From contig MNCI01004747.1 in NCBI GenBank assembly GCA_015680685.1, positions 64,001-93,711 of the forward strand: a stretch of DNA of 29,711 nucleotides. The letters are read 5' to 3'. Every line of letters begins with the position of its first letter. Position 1 is the stretch's first letter. Source of the stretch: Gnetum montanum. Its lineage: Eukaryota > Streptophyta > Gnetopsida > Gnetales > Gnetaceae. The notes beneath the pieces were generated by a model, which worked only from the letters and a program-made list of their open reading frames with translations, searched no databases and was not told the origin of the DNA. Made by a program: the position numbers and the translations under genes. Positions 1 to 11,130 of the stretch are shown here, piece after piece.

Positions 1-1226
1 GAATGAGCCATTTGGAAACTAAATGGGACACTTGTCAATTGCAACTTTTTTTTCTCTATGGTGGTTATAACCACCCAAAATGTTTGTAACTTACCTAACT
101 ACCTATGAGACCCTGTAAAAGGGCTTCAAGGGTAGGAAGAAAGGAGATATCACTCACTCGGGGTCTTGGAGGAAGATTGAAAAGAAGACATTATGAAAGA
201 TTGCTTGTACGATGATTTGTTAAAGACAACATTTCAGCCTCTTTGTTATAGTCTTGTGAGTTATGCTTATTTTTTATTTTGTTTAAATTTTTTAGCTAGT
301 GGTTTAGATAGTATCATGCTTGGCAAGTAATTTTGGGATTTTTAGATTGCTCTTATTGTTCTTGTTGCATGATGAGAAATTTCTATTAAAATTTCACCAT
401 AGAAGAGCTTGTGTTTGAAAGCCTTAAGAGCACTTTAGTAGTGAATTTTATTATTGTGCAATGTATGAGAACCGCTATTGAGATTGTTGTAAGAGAGCCT
501 TTGCATGTAGTCAAGCCGTTGAACAATTCAATAGTCAAGAGGGTTCAAAAAATATTTGGTATTTGATAGGACCAGAATAGCTTCTTTTATCTTTAAAGTG
601 AATCTCCGTGGTATTTCAATTAGAAATTATTAAGTCTTTTGAAGGTTCTGTTGAATGCAATTATTGACATCTATTATCTAGCCAAAATAGAGTTTAGTAT
701 GTGATAGTTTACGTAGTAATTTTTTGGGTAGCATAGTAGGATTTTCTTGAAGAAATTGCTTATTTGAGCATTGGAAGTTTGAACAATTCGTAGTTATTGA
801 ATTTGGGATAGCTTTATTGCGAAGTGTTTACTTGTATCATTTTACCTTGTTTAAACATTTGAGATATTTACACAAATTTTCTTTCTTGTTCTCTTCTTTC
901 TATTTCTATTGAATCTTGCTCTATTTCTAGTCTTCTTGTGGAACTATCTCTTTCTCTGGGGAAAATTAGAAGTAGATTCTTAGAGTTGTGCTTAAATGTT
1001 TTTGTAAAACTTTATTTGTTACAAGTAGGTATTATAAGGACCGCATAGACTAGGCAATTGAACAAAATAGGAACTCTCAACAACTCATAGTACTTTGCAA
1101 AGTTGGTTGAATCTCTTTAAGATAAGTCATTTATAGTTTTACACACAACTCAATCATTTCATTTTTCACAACAGCACACACACATACTCACATTAACTAC
1201 TGAGTCTATTTGGAGGTATCTGGGCC
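1..1226 (+). mobile_element. LTR or leader side of a Ty3/gypsy element (left end outside window)
   Basis: This AT-rich stretch carries no coding frame. It ends just before a primer-site-like sequence and a gypsy gag-pol remnant, so by position it should be LTR plus leader. Near its left edge are a 16-bp palindrome (60-75) and a TATA-like site (113-123) followed by purine-rich sequence, which resembles plant LTR U3/R structure. The LTR start is not in the window and its exact 3' end cannot be fixed. By eye I could not align it with the LTR-like block after 4318, so the two may be strongly diverged or may belong to different elements. Confidence 0.45.
60..75. promoter_or_regulatory. Perfect 16-bp palindrome upstream of a TATA-like site
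   Basis: The sequence ggtggttataaccacc is its own reverse complement. It lies 38 bp upstream of ctgtaaaaggg (113-123), a TATA-like site followed by a purine-rich stretch. The placement suggests a U3 promoter element of an LTR. Similar palindrome-plus-TATA arrangements occur at three other places in this window. Confidence 0.4.
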
Positions 1227-1242
1227 TTGGTGTTGCCAGAGA
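1227..1242 (+). other. Degenerate primer binding site of the gypsy element
   Basis: The sequence ttggtgttgccagaga resembles the TGGCGCCGTTGCCGGGG-type primer site of plant Athila/Tat-like gypsy elements, altered by C-to-T and G-to-A changes. It sits about 80 bp before the coding remnant, which fits a minus-strand primer site. The tRNA cannot be named with certainty. Confidence 0.4.
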
Positions 1243-1308
1243 CCAACAAGCACCTAAATCCTATTCAAGGACACTCGTTGGCGGTCGCGTCCGAAATGGT
1301 CGCCAACA

Positions 1309-2930
1309 ATGGTAAGCGGCCCCAACCCACATAACACTCACTACCATAGACTTAGTGATACTAGGAACACCACACAACAACAAACTAGGAATAATCCTTA
1401 TACTTCTACAAATAGAAGAGTTCTTAGTCAAAATAATACAAACAACCAAATTGGGTCATCCCAAACCAACGCTTCACAACGACTAAATCTCCCTTCTATA
1501 CTTAGAAGAACTCCACCTCAACAAGAAGCTAAAGATGAACATAAGACTTACGATTTAGTTGAGGATTTGAAGAAAATTAAAGGCAACATTTTAATGTACG
1601 ACCTTTTACATTTTAACAAAATGAAAGATGTGATCCAAAGGATAGTTCATACACCTAAAACTAAAAATGAAAAATCCCCAATCCCCAAAAGGCAAATTCA
1701 CTTTGCAGAAATTCCTAACATGCTATCAATACAAAATCCAAATAATTCCATTTTAAGCAAGAAATATCAACCTCCTTTCTTGACAACTTTGATTATTTTA
1801 AAAAAGAATGTCCATAATTGTTTAATGGATTCTAGAGCAACCATTAGTGTCATGTCGCTTGAGATATGTAAGACTTTAGGAGCACAAATGATAGCATAAA
1901 TGAAAAGTGTAATACAACTCGATGGGTCTAATGTACATGTAGTAGGGTCATTAAAAGGAGTGAAAGTGCAACTTAAACAATACCTTACATTAACATGTTA
2001 TATGGATATCTTAGTGGTTGACATGTCATCCACTTATGGTGTGCTCTCATCTAAGACTTTTGGAGCCAAGTTTGGGGGCTTTTTTAGGTCAGATTTCTCA
2101 TAACCATTAATTTCTATCAATGGAAAATCTGAATATATGATCATACTAAGAGAGCCTTTCTACAAACAAGTAGTTACAACCTTTGATCAGCAAAATCAAT
2201 CTTTGAAAAACCAAAACACTAACCTTTATATTGGAGTTATTGAGGTTGAGCATGACAAACATGTTATAGATGAACATGTTAGTGAACTTACAAAAATAAA
2301 TCCTTTTTCTCATACAAATGCCACCCAACCCTATCAAACTTCTAGAGAAGGTGAAGAAATTAATGAAGATACCTTGCCTTATCATCAACATGATGGAGAG
2401 GAATTTCTTCTAGGTGACTTGCCACCTTTAAGGAAGGAAAAAGATATAAATGAGATCCTATCCCTTACAACTTTAGAAGGTGCGTCAAATTCTGATGACA
2501 CATCCATGGAACATGTTCTTAGAAAAGCTGTATTCAATGACTTACTAAGACCTAGACTTGTTAGACCTAAGATTGAATCTAAAATTATCCATCTTATGAA
2601 ACATTCAAGTTGGGCATCAAATTTAGTGCCTGATAGAAAATGAACGAGCAAATTAAGATTATGTCTTGATTTTCACAATCTTTAAATTGTTAAAGAATGG
2701 CCTGACAAGAAATATGCAAGTAAAGTCTTAAAAATAGGAGATTGAGTCTTGAAAAGGGGTAGAGCATTTGGTTGAACAAGACTTCGAACTAAGTTCTCTT
2801 CTATGTGATCAGGCCCATTCCAAGTTATAGGTGTCATTGGCCCTAATGTGTGCAAAATTTCTTATGTCTAAGCACATAAGTTATGTAGGAACTTTAATGC
2901 ATTTTATCTAAAAGATTTCTACTTATTTTC
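1309..2930 (+). pseudogene. Ty3/gypsy gag-pol remnant (protease, start of RT, integrase tail; internally deleted)
   Basis: A decayed polyprotein. Translation of 1309-1899 shows a gag/pol linker (YDLVEDLKKIK near residue 80) and then a retropepsin-like domain. There NCLMDSRATISVMS stands where the family has a D-S/T-G-A active site, so the glycine is now arginine. The protease continues after a stop at 1897 in 1900-2103 (IIVVD-like strand, then YGVLSSKTF). 2137-2640 is the linker leading into the first RT block (SNLVPDRK, stop, then RLCLDFHNL near 2613-2690). Immediately afterwards the sequence matches the integrase C-terminal region (GD-stop-VLKRG near 2740, SGPFQVIGVIGPNV near 2810). Most of RT, RNase H and integrase is therefore missing. 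Gag is nearly absent too, since the primer site lies only about 80 bp upstream. Not functional. Confidence 0.8.
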
Positions 2931-2933
2931 CCC

Positions 2934-4317
2934 ATGTGGACACCTAGTATATCCTTAGTTGCACATTTTCTTCCTCTTCACCATGCATTTCATTTGTATA
3001 TAGCTGCATTTGCATATTTTCTTTGCATTTCCATCATCTCTTTCTTAGCATATTGGTTTTGGTTTGATTTGTGCTTTTCATATGATTTTAGTAATCATTA
3101 TGATAGTTTGAGTTATTAGGCATTGGGTCATCATAACACCATTGGAAAATAATGTGAGTATAATGCTATATATATATTACATAAAGTCTCCTTTATATTA
3201 TATATTTCAATAATGCTATGATCCTTCCTAGTCTTTTTCAAGGTTTTGGTTTATTTATTATGTTGGATTATGGAGAATGGGATATATGCTAACTTATCAT
3301 GTAATCATCATGATCATGTGAGTGTAGGATATGTGACGTTGAAGAATGGTTAGCCATAATCACTAGGTGACCTTGGAAAATGCCATTTTCCCTTTCATAA
3401 GCCCCAACTCTTAAGTGTGATGATCCATGGCTATCCTACGAGCAACAGGGTGAAGTGTGTTTATTTCAGCTTGAGAACCCTTAGCCACCTAAGAGACTTG
3501 CTATGATGCCATCAAATTATAATTAAAGGCACATACACAAGGGTTAAATTGCACCATGGACAAAGTTCTAAAAGGATCGTGATCTTTGAAAGTGCAGCTA
3601 ATCAGCTATACTCGTGTTGGAATTCCTACCTTAAGAATGAGGTACACCATGAGTAAAGTTTCTTAAAAAGAAAGGAAAAAAGAAAAAAAGAGACAAGAAG
3701 GAAAAAAGAAGAAGAATGAGGACAATGTTCATTGGCAGTGTAATAAGTTCTTGAGTGTGATGAGGTCTAGCAGCAATCCTCTCCCTAACCTTCATTTCCT
3801 TTGTTGAACATGTTTTTTCAAAATTCAAAAAGAGAAAAGCAAACAATCCCTTTTCCCCATTTCCTTTGTCAAAAAAAGAAAGAAAGAATCCCAAGGAAAA
3901 ATCTGAAAGTTATGACTAGTTATGATCTAACTTAAGCTTGTTCTTCTCATTAAGTTTGGCATAAGTCTCGCGCTCAAAGTAGTCCACATACTTTTTACTT
4001 TTACTTTGTGAGAAGATTGGGAATGAGATCTTAATTATATATTTTAATTATATATATAGACCTATGTAGTTAAAATAATAAAATTATATATTTAGAGTTT
4101 GATTAAATAAGATGGTGTGGTAAAGATGGCCCACGTTTAGTTCTCTCTTGATTATATAGTTATTTTTAATCATGTTTAGATCAATATAGTTTGCTTTCAA
4201 GTTTTAATTTGTCTATGTTTCATGATGTTTTCGATTCTCTAGTTATTGCATCATTTTAAAATTTTTGTGGTTTTGCTATCCTTGCACTTGCATGCAATTT
4301 TTAGTTTGGGGGCTAAG
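2934..4317 (+). mobile_element. Non-coding 3' region of the gypsy element, ending in a polypurine tract
   Basis: No coding frame is recognisable. The stretch contains a long purine-rich run (about 3660-3720, A and G only over most of it) and ends in tttagtttgggggc (4300-4313). That is the form of a plant gypsy polypurine tract, and it is followed by TGTTGAGG, a plausible LTR start. Long non-coding spacers between pol and the 3' LTR are usual in Tat/Athila-type elements. Assignment rests on position and the terminal tract. Confidence 0.5.
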
Positions 4318-4770
4318 TGTTGAGGCCAACATCACCCATGCTAAGCATGGGGCCATGATCAATAGTATGTTTACTTCATTTTTCATCTATTTATATTCCG
4401 TAATTGCATTGGTTAAAGACCTCCTGCATCATAGTTGTTATTGAAGAAGAACCAATCAAGTATGAACCAAGACTTTGGTTGAAGCTTGAGATCATGGAGA
4501 GCTTCTATCAACTTGCGAACCTTATATTCTAATCCTTGAACTTTAAATCTTTCTAGCTAGAAAATGCAGATTTTCTATTCAAGTGTATTATTTAAAAATA
4601 TAAAATTTATATCCATCAAATATGGTTTCATAAACTAAAAATAATGGTAACAATAAAAGATTTTTTGTTAGACATGAAAATTACAAGCACCACATGGTGG
4701 AACATGGTGATTGTGGCGGGCCTGCAGGCATGTGGTCGTGCTGACAATGGTTAAGTTGGTGGTGCTAGCT

Positions 4771-4920
4771 GTAACTCCTGGGCATTACAGGAGTTACATG
4801 GAGGTGTAACCGACGATGTGGTGTCGAGAGTTTCGGTGGACATGGCAGGAGTTACGTGGCAACATGGGCATTCATAGTGGAGTTAAAAGGGCATTTAAAC
4901 CACAAATGAGTGGCTATAAA
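4771..4920 (+). promoter_or_regulatory. Inverted repeat plus TATA box in the LTR-like block
   Basis: gtaactcctg (4771-4780) and caggagttac (4788-4797) form a perfect 10-bp inverted repeat around a 7-base loop. About 118 bp downstream is tataaa (4915-4920) in ggctataaatcaaggg. This reads as U3 promoter structure. Function is inferred. Confidence 0.4.
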
Positions 4921-5106
4921 TCAAGGGATCTGCGATTGAACCAAGGCATTGGGCATCTCGGGGGGAGCCTCCTTCTCTTTGATAGTGGCTATGGTGGCAG
5001 ACGGTGGACAACATCTGCAATCTCTCTCACAATGGATGCAGCGGTATCCGATAGCCTCCTCTCCTTCTAGACACCTATTAGAACTGCAGATCGCAAACAA
5101 TCCTAA

Positions 5107-5152
5107 ACAACAGCAGCAACAGCAACCATCGTGACCCACAGCAGCAGTAGTA
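5107..5152. repeat. CAG/CAA trinucleotide-rich microsatellite
   Basis: Imperfect caa/cag repeats run through this stretch, ending in agcagcagtagtagc. They create glutamine- and cysteine-rich short frames on the two strands that have no other support as genes. Confidence 0.6.
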
Positions 5153-5600
5153 GCTCTGGCGACGTCCGGTGACGGTAGACGTTTCACACAGCGCGCATGC
5201 ACAGAACTACCACAGACGGTAGCAATGGCGATGCGGGTTCCTACCAGCGGCAAAGTAGGTCATGAACAGTGTGCCAATAGATGGGTAGTTTTCTCTTTTA
5301 GCCATGTGCAGGCGCGTGTGATAGACAATGAGGCAAATAGTCCATGATGGTGGCTAACGGCGGTAGCGAGCAACAAGGACATATCTCTCTCTTGTTGGTG
5401 ATGGCGGGCAACAAGGTGCGTAACATTTTCTTTCCTTTGTTTCACTATTTCTCTTTTCTTTAGCAACAGTGAAGTTGCAATAGGTAGCCTTCTTGGGTTT
5501 TTTGCCATAGGTTGCATAGTAGGCAACAGTGAGGCACATGGCGATGGGGACATATCTCTCTCTTTTTCTTGGTAGCTACGAGTGTCGCCGGAGAAGAGAA

Positions 5601-6841
5601 AATTTAATTTTTACATACTTGCATTAAGCCTTAGAAGTTAAATTCTCCAACTTTTCAATTTAATTTATCTTTTTCTACAATGTCACATAGCCCTCTCCAA
5701 CTAAAACAATTTCGTACTCATACTCATGCCGTACTCATATAGAGGCACCTTAAGCAATAGTCTTCTTAGACAAGTTTTCTTTTCTAGTGTTGGTGTATTC
5801 AAAATTTATGCATCAACAGTTGCCTAGACTTTATTTAGAAAATATATGATTTTTGTCATAAAACTTGATGAAGAGATTTTCAAAAAAATTATCTTGATTT
5901 TAATTTTTGTATTTTAATGAATCAACTTGAGATTTTATTAATTTGATATCTATAAAAAATTCTCTCAACCAAATAATAGATATGTATAGGTAAACTAATT
6001 ATATATGCCCAAGTTTTTTTTGGAGGCATCCTAAATTGCCCAGTTTCTCCGAATCAGATATATATAAACTAAACTAGTTATATATGCCCAAGCTTTTTCC
6101 CGAGTCATCCTAAATTGCCCAGTTTCTCAGAATCAATTTTTAACCTAATTCTGTCAAACAACGAATTTTCATGAATCATGATTTTTGTTTTTCACTATCT
6201 GGTTGCTTGTTACTAATGTAAATACATGGGGAAGAAATTAGTTTTGTGTTGTGTAGCCTTGCCGAGGGGCCAATGCAGAACCACAAAAGTGGGCATGCAT
6301 TCCCGATTGATATATCATATGTTGAATGCACCTTTCTCCGGATCAAGGGCTCCATATGCATCAACCAAAACACAAAAAACCTCAATGCACTACCTGAATG
6401 AAATTGCATCTCCTGTGTAGAGCTTCGGGACACATAATTGACAAACTTCAAGAATTTGTAATTTTGAAATGTTTGTTGGGTGGATTTGGATGAATTGATT
6501 GCTGTCTTTCGAATTTTTGTTAATGAGATATCATGTGACATACGTTTCACTCTCAACTTCATGGACCATGATCTAATAAGACCTACCACCTATGCATCAA
6601 AAGAATCCGATTCGTGGAAGTGAGGAATGAGGATTCGTGATTCTGAATGTGTTTGGGTATGTGTGCCTCAAGAAAAGTGGGGAGCGGTTTGTAGCCAGGG
6701 ACGCGATATAGAAAATTTAAATATATTAATTTTTTAAAAAATTAAGTCTCATATATCATAAAAATACATTGTAAAATATAGAACAATATAAATTCAAAAT
6801 ATTGTTACTGCTTAAAAATTTTACAGAAGATTCCAATATCA
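5601..6841. other. Gene-free AT-rich stretch
   Basis: Apart from the 79-bp-period duplication at 5991-6135 listed separately, no gene family, RNA gene or clear transposon end is visible. Short frames near 6176-6589 (minus) and 6226-6420 (plus) overlap each other and match nothing I know. tttgggtatg occurs near 6653 and again near 8071, but the two were not resolved into element ends. Confidence 0.5.
5991..6135. repeat. Two 66-bp direct repeat copies, period 79
   Basis: Copies 5991-6056 and 6070-6135 both start taaacta and end gaatca, and both contain ctaaattgcccagtttctc. They differ at several positions in the middle, so the duplication is not recent. A short AT-rich spacer separates them. 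Confidence 0.85.
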
Positions 6842-6959
6842 CCATTAAATTGAAGCAAGAAAATTTGCAAAGGTATGAGGGCAGTGAATCCATTTCCTTA
6901 CCATTAAATTGAAGCAAGAAAATTTGCAAAGGTATGAGGGCAGTGAATCCATTTCCTTA
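6842..6959. repeat. Perfect 59-bp tandem duplication
   Basis: 6842-6900 and 6901-6959 are identical by direct reading and directly adjacent. In a window where everything else is decayed, perfect identity suggests a recent duplication or an assembly artefact. Confidence 0.95.
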
Positions 6960-8235
6960 CTCAGGAACCATGATCTGGCCAAACATATAATCTCTGCAAC
7001 AACCAAAATGACAGCAATAGAATGAAACCTCTTTGTTACTCAATCCAATATTTCCAGAAATGAAATTAAGCCTAAAGCCTCAACCAAATTTATAACAAAT
7101 CAGGTCTGCTAATACTTTTGTTCAACAACTACTTGTTAATAGCACCCTAGTGTGAGTAGCGCCATAGGGCCACATTGAAGATAACTGCATTAAAAGAAGA
7201 CACAACTTAACTAAACTAGGCACAGCCAGGAACTAACCTCACCTACAATGATCCAAAACCTGTGAGCTGAAAAATCGGCACTAGTCATGATGAAGGGGAA
7301 AGTAAAAACAGAGCACCATGAGCTTGCATATGGCCATTGGCCATGTGCTGGTGGGCTTCGTTGCTTTATAAGCAAACAGATTTTTAAAATAGTTGAACAA
7401 GCATCCATCCGTCATCATCATGTTCATGACTCATGACCCATGACGATGACCCTGTTTTGTTTTTTCTTTTTTCAGCAGATATATGAGAAAAAGAGCAAAA
7501 ACCAGCAATGAACAATAAACACGCGTGAATGTGAGTCATGGCGGAACAAAGGCAGGCGAATCCATGCAAATGCAATGTTTTTCTTGCACGCCCCGTCCAA
7601 AACTTGATTTCCGTATGACCCATACTTGCCCCTTCGGCCTTCGGTTTCCATAGTGTTTGTTTATTTATTTGTACTCCCTTGTTTTCTGTAGTCCGTTTCA
7701 TGCCGATGCCATGAATCTTGATTGCTTGCTTGCCACTTAACAATGAAATAAAATATTTGGTATGATTCAGAACAGGAGAAGATGCGTAAGATTTTAATGC
7801 AAAATGCAGAAATCACTAGAAAGGCAAGAACAATACGAGGCAAGGCAACGCGACCATTTCAATGTATAAGTACAAGTGCAGACAAAATTTCATTGGAAAT
7901 TATGAAATACGTACCCATTGCGAATTTAATGCGCTTCAGTACGCGCTCCCGAATCCGACGGGAACAGTTCGTGAAAATTTGTCCTGAATCGTGAATCTCC
8001 GGCGCATACCCTACCACTATACCATGTACGCTTTGAAATCACTGCACTTATGGTCCTGCATTAAATGGGTTTGGGTATGGAACTCTACAGAAGCATCTTT
8101 ATTATTATGAAATGATAATATTCCATTTTTATGAAAAATAAAGATAAGATTTAAGTTGACTAAGCATTAATGGGGCATTAAAAATAAATCATAAGGCTTT
8201 TTGCGTTTTTGTTGTAACATTATAACACTGTCACA
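6960..8235. other. Gene-free stretch with somewhat higher GC
   Basis: Overlapping short frames occur on both strands (7211-7408, 7384-7743 and 7661-7843 minus; 7782-7994 plus). None shows a recognisable domain. A pyrimidine run ending in cagcag near 7476 could be a splice-acceptor relic, but no exon follows. It may be a decayed single-copy region or unrecognised transposon sequence. Confidence 0.4.
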
Positions 8236-8285
8236 AATGAGTAGTCATAGTACAAGAAAGAATGAGTAGTCATAGTACAAGAAAG
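8236..8285. repeat. Perfect 25-bp tandem duplication
   Basis: 8236-8260 and 8261-8285 are identical 25-base units containing gagtagtcatagtacaag. Confidence 0.95.
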
Positions 8286-8897
8286 AAATACATGTAACTC
8301 ATCCTCAACAGGCAGGCTGCCGATATACATAACCTACAAATCCTAGGGAAGTTGAATCTATTTTTCAGTTTCAATTTTAACATGATGAGAACTTCAGTGA
8401 AACTTGTTGAGAGCATTTTAATACTTTGCAGGAAAGAAATAGTGAGTCGCTACATTTAGTTTATTAAATGTAATATAATGTAAATAAAATTGCATCTTGA
8501 CTTTCACATTAGTCCACAGATATGTTAAAACCTTCTGCTTGAGTAGTTGGCGAATATGCTTAGGATTTTGTTGCACGTCCTCCAAACTCCCAAAAGATAT
8601 TTCATTTTCTCAACTATTGCATCCCTAAAAATACCAACCATGGTGTCGAAATCATTATGACCAACCTTACTTAAGTTACCTCTGTAAATGTACGTGGTAA
8701 TAAACAATTGAAGTCTATATGTTTGAAACTGTTGCTACATTCATATTTGAATTTTATTTTTAATAAATTTTCCATATTAAAAACACTTTAGCGGTATTAT
8801 AAGTGTGCCTTCAAGGGAGTATTTTAACATAACGAAGCAAGCAATAAAAATATTTTAAGCTAAAAATTTATAAAAATTAAAATAATTTTTTGGGATG
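8286..8897. other. Gene-free AT-rich stretch
   Basis: No domain, RNA gene or clear repeat was recognised. The minus-strand frame 8525-8707 has no support. Confidence 0.5.
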
Positions 8898-8945
8898 ATA
8901 GGTAATGCTAAATAATATTTCATCCATAATGCTCTAAGAAGAGCA
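8898..8945 (-). repeat. Single inverted relative of the 49-bp minisatellite unit
   Basis: Read on the minus strand, this stretch contains attatggatgaaatattatt followed by tagcattacc, preceded by tcttcttagagc. The same core, in the same order, forms the units of the minisatellite at 26056-26289. It is therefore a solitary copy in the opposite orientation 17 kb away. The minus-strand frame 8855-9118 runs through it, so that frame is unlikely to be a gene. Confidence 0.85.
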
Positions 8946-9992
8946 CTAAGCATATTTACACCAAACAATCTTTGACTTCTATGTTTATGTCTTCTTATTA
9001 CAATGCACAAGGAATAAAATTTGGAAGGGCATGGAAGTATGTATGGAAAAAACAATCCATAAAAATTCAAAATAGTGTGCAGCACAAGTTGGAATGAGTT
9101 ATCCTTCTCATCATGCAATTATAACAATTTCACTAAAATTGTTAGAGAATACGTAGAATTTGGTAAATGGCAACTTAGATAATTTTTAATATAATAAATG
9201 AACTGAACTTCAAACTCCATTTTTGCAAAATTCTCTCGGCCAAATTATAGGTATATATATTAAATATATAACTAAGCTAGTTTAGTGTCAACTAAATTGA
9301 ATTGTATATTTAACTTGTGAAAGTGAGCAAGTTGATTTGAAATTAAAATTATATAAAAAATTAAAAACAAAGTACATCATAGAAAGAGTACAACATATCA
9401 CTTTATTAACAAAGAAGCTTAAAAAGAAACTAAAAAATAAAAGGAAAGGAAAGGCCCCATAGTTCTAGGGATTTCCTTGCACATAATTACAACATGTCTT
9501 TACATGAGGGTAAGTATATGCAATATTCTTATAATGACACACAACTTATTGTTTAAGACTTGTAAATTATATCATAAAAGTTTCATTCAATTGAATTATG
9601 CTAAGATATAATTTTTTTGACAACTATCAATGAAATATTTGAGATCTCAAGAGCTTTTCCCCTATTCACCTCAGAAAGAAAACAAATTATATAACTTGTT
9701 AAGTTTAAGCTCCAAGCTTAGTTTCCATGTATCATAAGAAAAATTATGTCAAACATAATTAGAATTTAAAATTTCTTTAATTATCTTTTTTTTTTTCATT
9801 TTTACTTGATAAGACCTTCTAGTAGTTTTGTAGGATAAATTTCATTTTTAATGACTTCTATTATAAAATCTGGTTGTTCAGAAGTAAAAAAATTATGATG
9901 AAAGTCATAAGTTAAAAGTCCTACTAATTAAGCTACATGAATTTGAAATTGAAACTATATCTAAAGGTCCAAAGGATCTATTGGAAAGACAC
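8946..9992. other. Gene-free AT-rich stretch
   Basis: No gene seen. Near 9223-9290 is ttctctcggccaaattatag with downstream sequence resembling the outer end of the foldback element at 9993-10508 (ttctcttagccaaattatat near 10470). It may be a fragment of the same family. A weaker relative lies near 5960. Confidence 0.45.
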
Positions 9993-10508
9993 CAGCTTAG
10001 TTATATATTTATAATATAAATTTATAACTTGGTTGAAAGAATCTTCTATGTTGACAAGTAATTAGGTATTTGAATCAAATATTTCTTGACTTCTAGACAA
10101 AAAACAAGATTTATGAATTATAATTTTTATGATTTGTGGAAGAAGAATAAGATTTTTTTATCAAAATCTTCATAGCCATGAAGCTCAAGAATAATATATT
10201 TGTATCATGTAGCATATATTCTCACTTAGCCAAATTTGTTCTTTTTCATACACTCTCATAGGAAAAAACAAACCTAGGCAAAAGTGAGAGTATGTGATAT
10301 ATGATACAAACATTTTACTCTTGATCCCGTGATTAGGACAATTTTTATAAACTAATCTTATTCTTTGTCTAGAATTCATGAAAATTATAATCTATAAATC
10401 TTTTTTTTTTCATCTAGAAGTTGTGAAATATTTGATTCAAATACCTTATTACTCGTCAATGAAGAAGATTCTCTTAGCCAAATTATATATATATAAAACT
10501 AAGTTAGT
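9993..10508. mobile_element. Foldback (MITE-like) element of about 515 bp with long imperfect inverted arms
   Basis: The left arm (about 9993-10246) and the right arm (about 10263-10508) are reverse complements over nearly their whole length, apart from small gaps. Good anchors are ggtatttgaatcaaatattt (left, near 10065) matching aaatatttgattcaaatacc (right, near 10425), and tttgtatcat (near 10199) matching atgatacaaa (near 10302). The central loop is only about 16 bases. There are no coding frames; the minus-strand frame at 10185-10379 is part of the hairpin. Outer ends and target duplication are unclear. It could also be an old inverted duplication of another transposon. Confidence 0.75.
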
Positions 10509-11130
10509 GATCACTAATCATCACTTAAAGGGATCATTTAAATAGAAGAAATTTAAAAGATTCTATTAGCAATTATACATTTGACGAGCTAGGAAAAATT
10601 TAGTGTTGGATACCTTTAATCTTTATCTTCATTTCTTTCGTAGTAAAAATTGTCACTTTGTCTAAGACTGACCCGCGAGTTGTATCCCATGGAGAAATGA
10701 CTTATAGTCAAAAGATCATCAAGACATAAAACCAACGATTAGATCTTGATTTAATTGGGAACACCACACTTATGGCTATCATCCTAAGTAAAATTAACAA
10801 TATTCACTTTAACTTTTAACATTAAGTTCAAAGATGAATATAATTAATTAAACCAAATTTAATTTAAATAAATTTATGAGAAATAAGGAAGATTACAAAG
10901 GAGATGTCACCTAATTTGTGACCTTGCTCTATTTGTCTTTGCAGTGCAACAACTTCACAATCTTAAAACATTATTGTATGTTAATTGCCACAAAGCATCA
11001 ATGCTCTTTTTTCACAGTTTTGTGCACAAACAGAAATTCTAATTTGGTGTGGTTCTTTCAATAGTATCCTTTTTTGGTTTCTTCATATCCTTTTTTCTAT
11101 TCTTTGTCCCTGTTGTTGCATCTAGCCAGG
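10509..11130. other. Gene-free AT-rich stretch
   Basis: Nothing with coding or RNA-gene character was recognised between the foldback element and the LTR-like block that follows. Confidence 0.5.

Larger units (their letters stand above)
4318..5600 (+). mobile_element. LTR-like block (candidate 3' LTR, end not resolved)
   Basis: It starts with TGTTGAGGCC directly after a polypurine tract. Inside are a 27-bp inverted repeat (4771-4797), a further ggagttac copy near 4848, and a TATA box (4915-4920) followed by G-rich leader-like sequence. GC content rises between about 4690 and 5590. No CA end and no target duplication could be chosen with confidence. Short frames here on both strands look like by-products of the richer composition and match no family I know. 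Confidence 0.4.

Noticed and set aside
4921-5253. Cysteine-rich minus-strand frame of 110 codons
   Set aside because: The cysteines come from the CAG/CAA microsatellite read backwards; no domain and no support.
6690-6790. hAT-like terminus (agccagggacgcgatata followed by AT-rich sequence)
   Set aside because: No matching inverted terminus or 8-bp target duplication was found downstream.
7384-7743. Minus-strand frame of 119 codons
   Set aside because: No recognisable domain; it overlaps other equally unsupported frames.
7980-8035. tRNA-like A-box on the minus strand (ggtatagtggtaggg)
   Set aside because: No B-box at the right distance and no cloverleaf can be drawn; probably chance.
8855-9118. 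Minus-strand frame of 87 codons, considered as a transposase piece
   Set aside because: It runs through a copy of the 49-bp repeat core and has no transposase motif.
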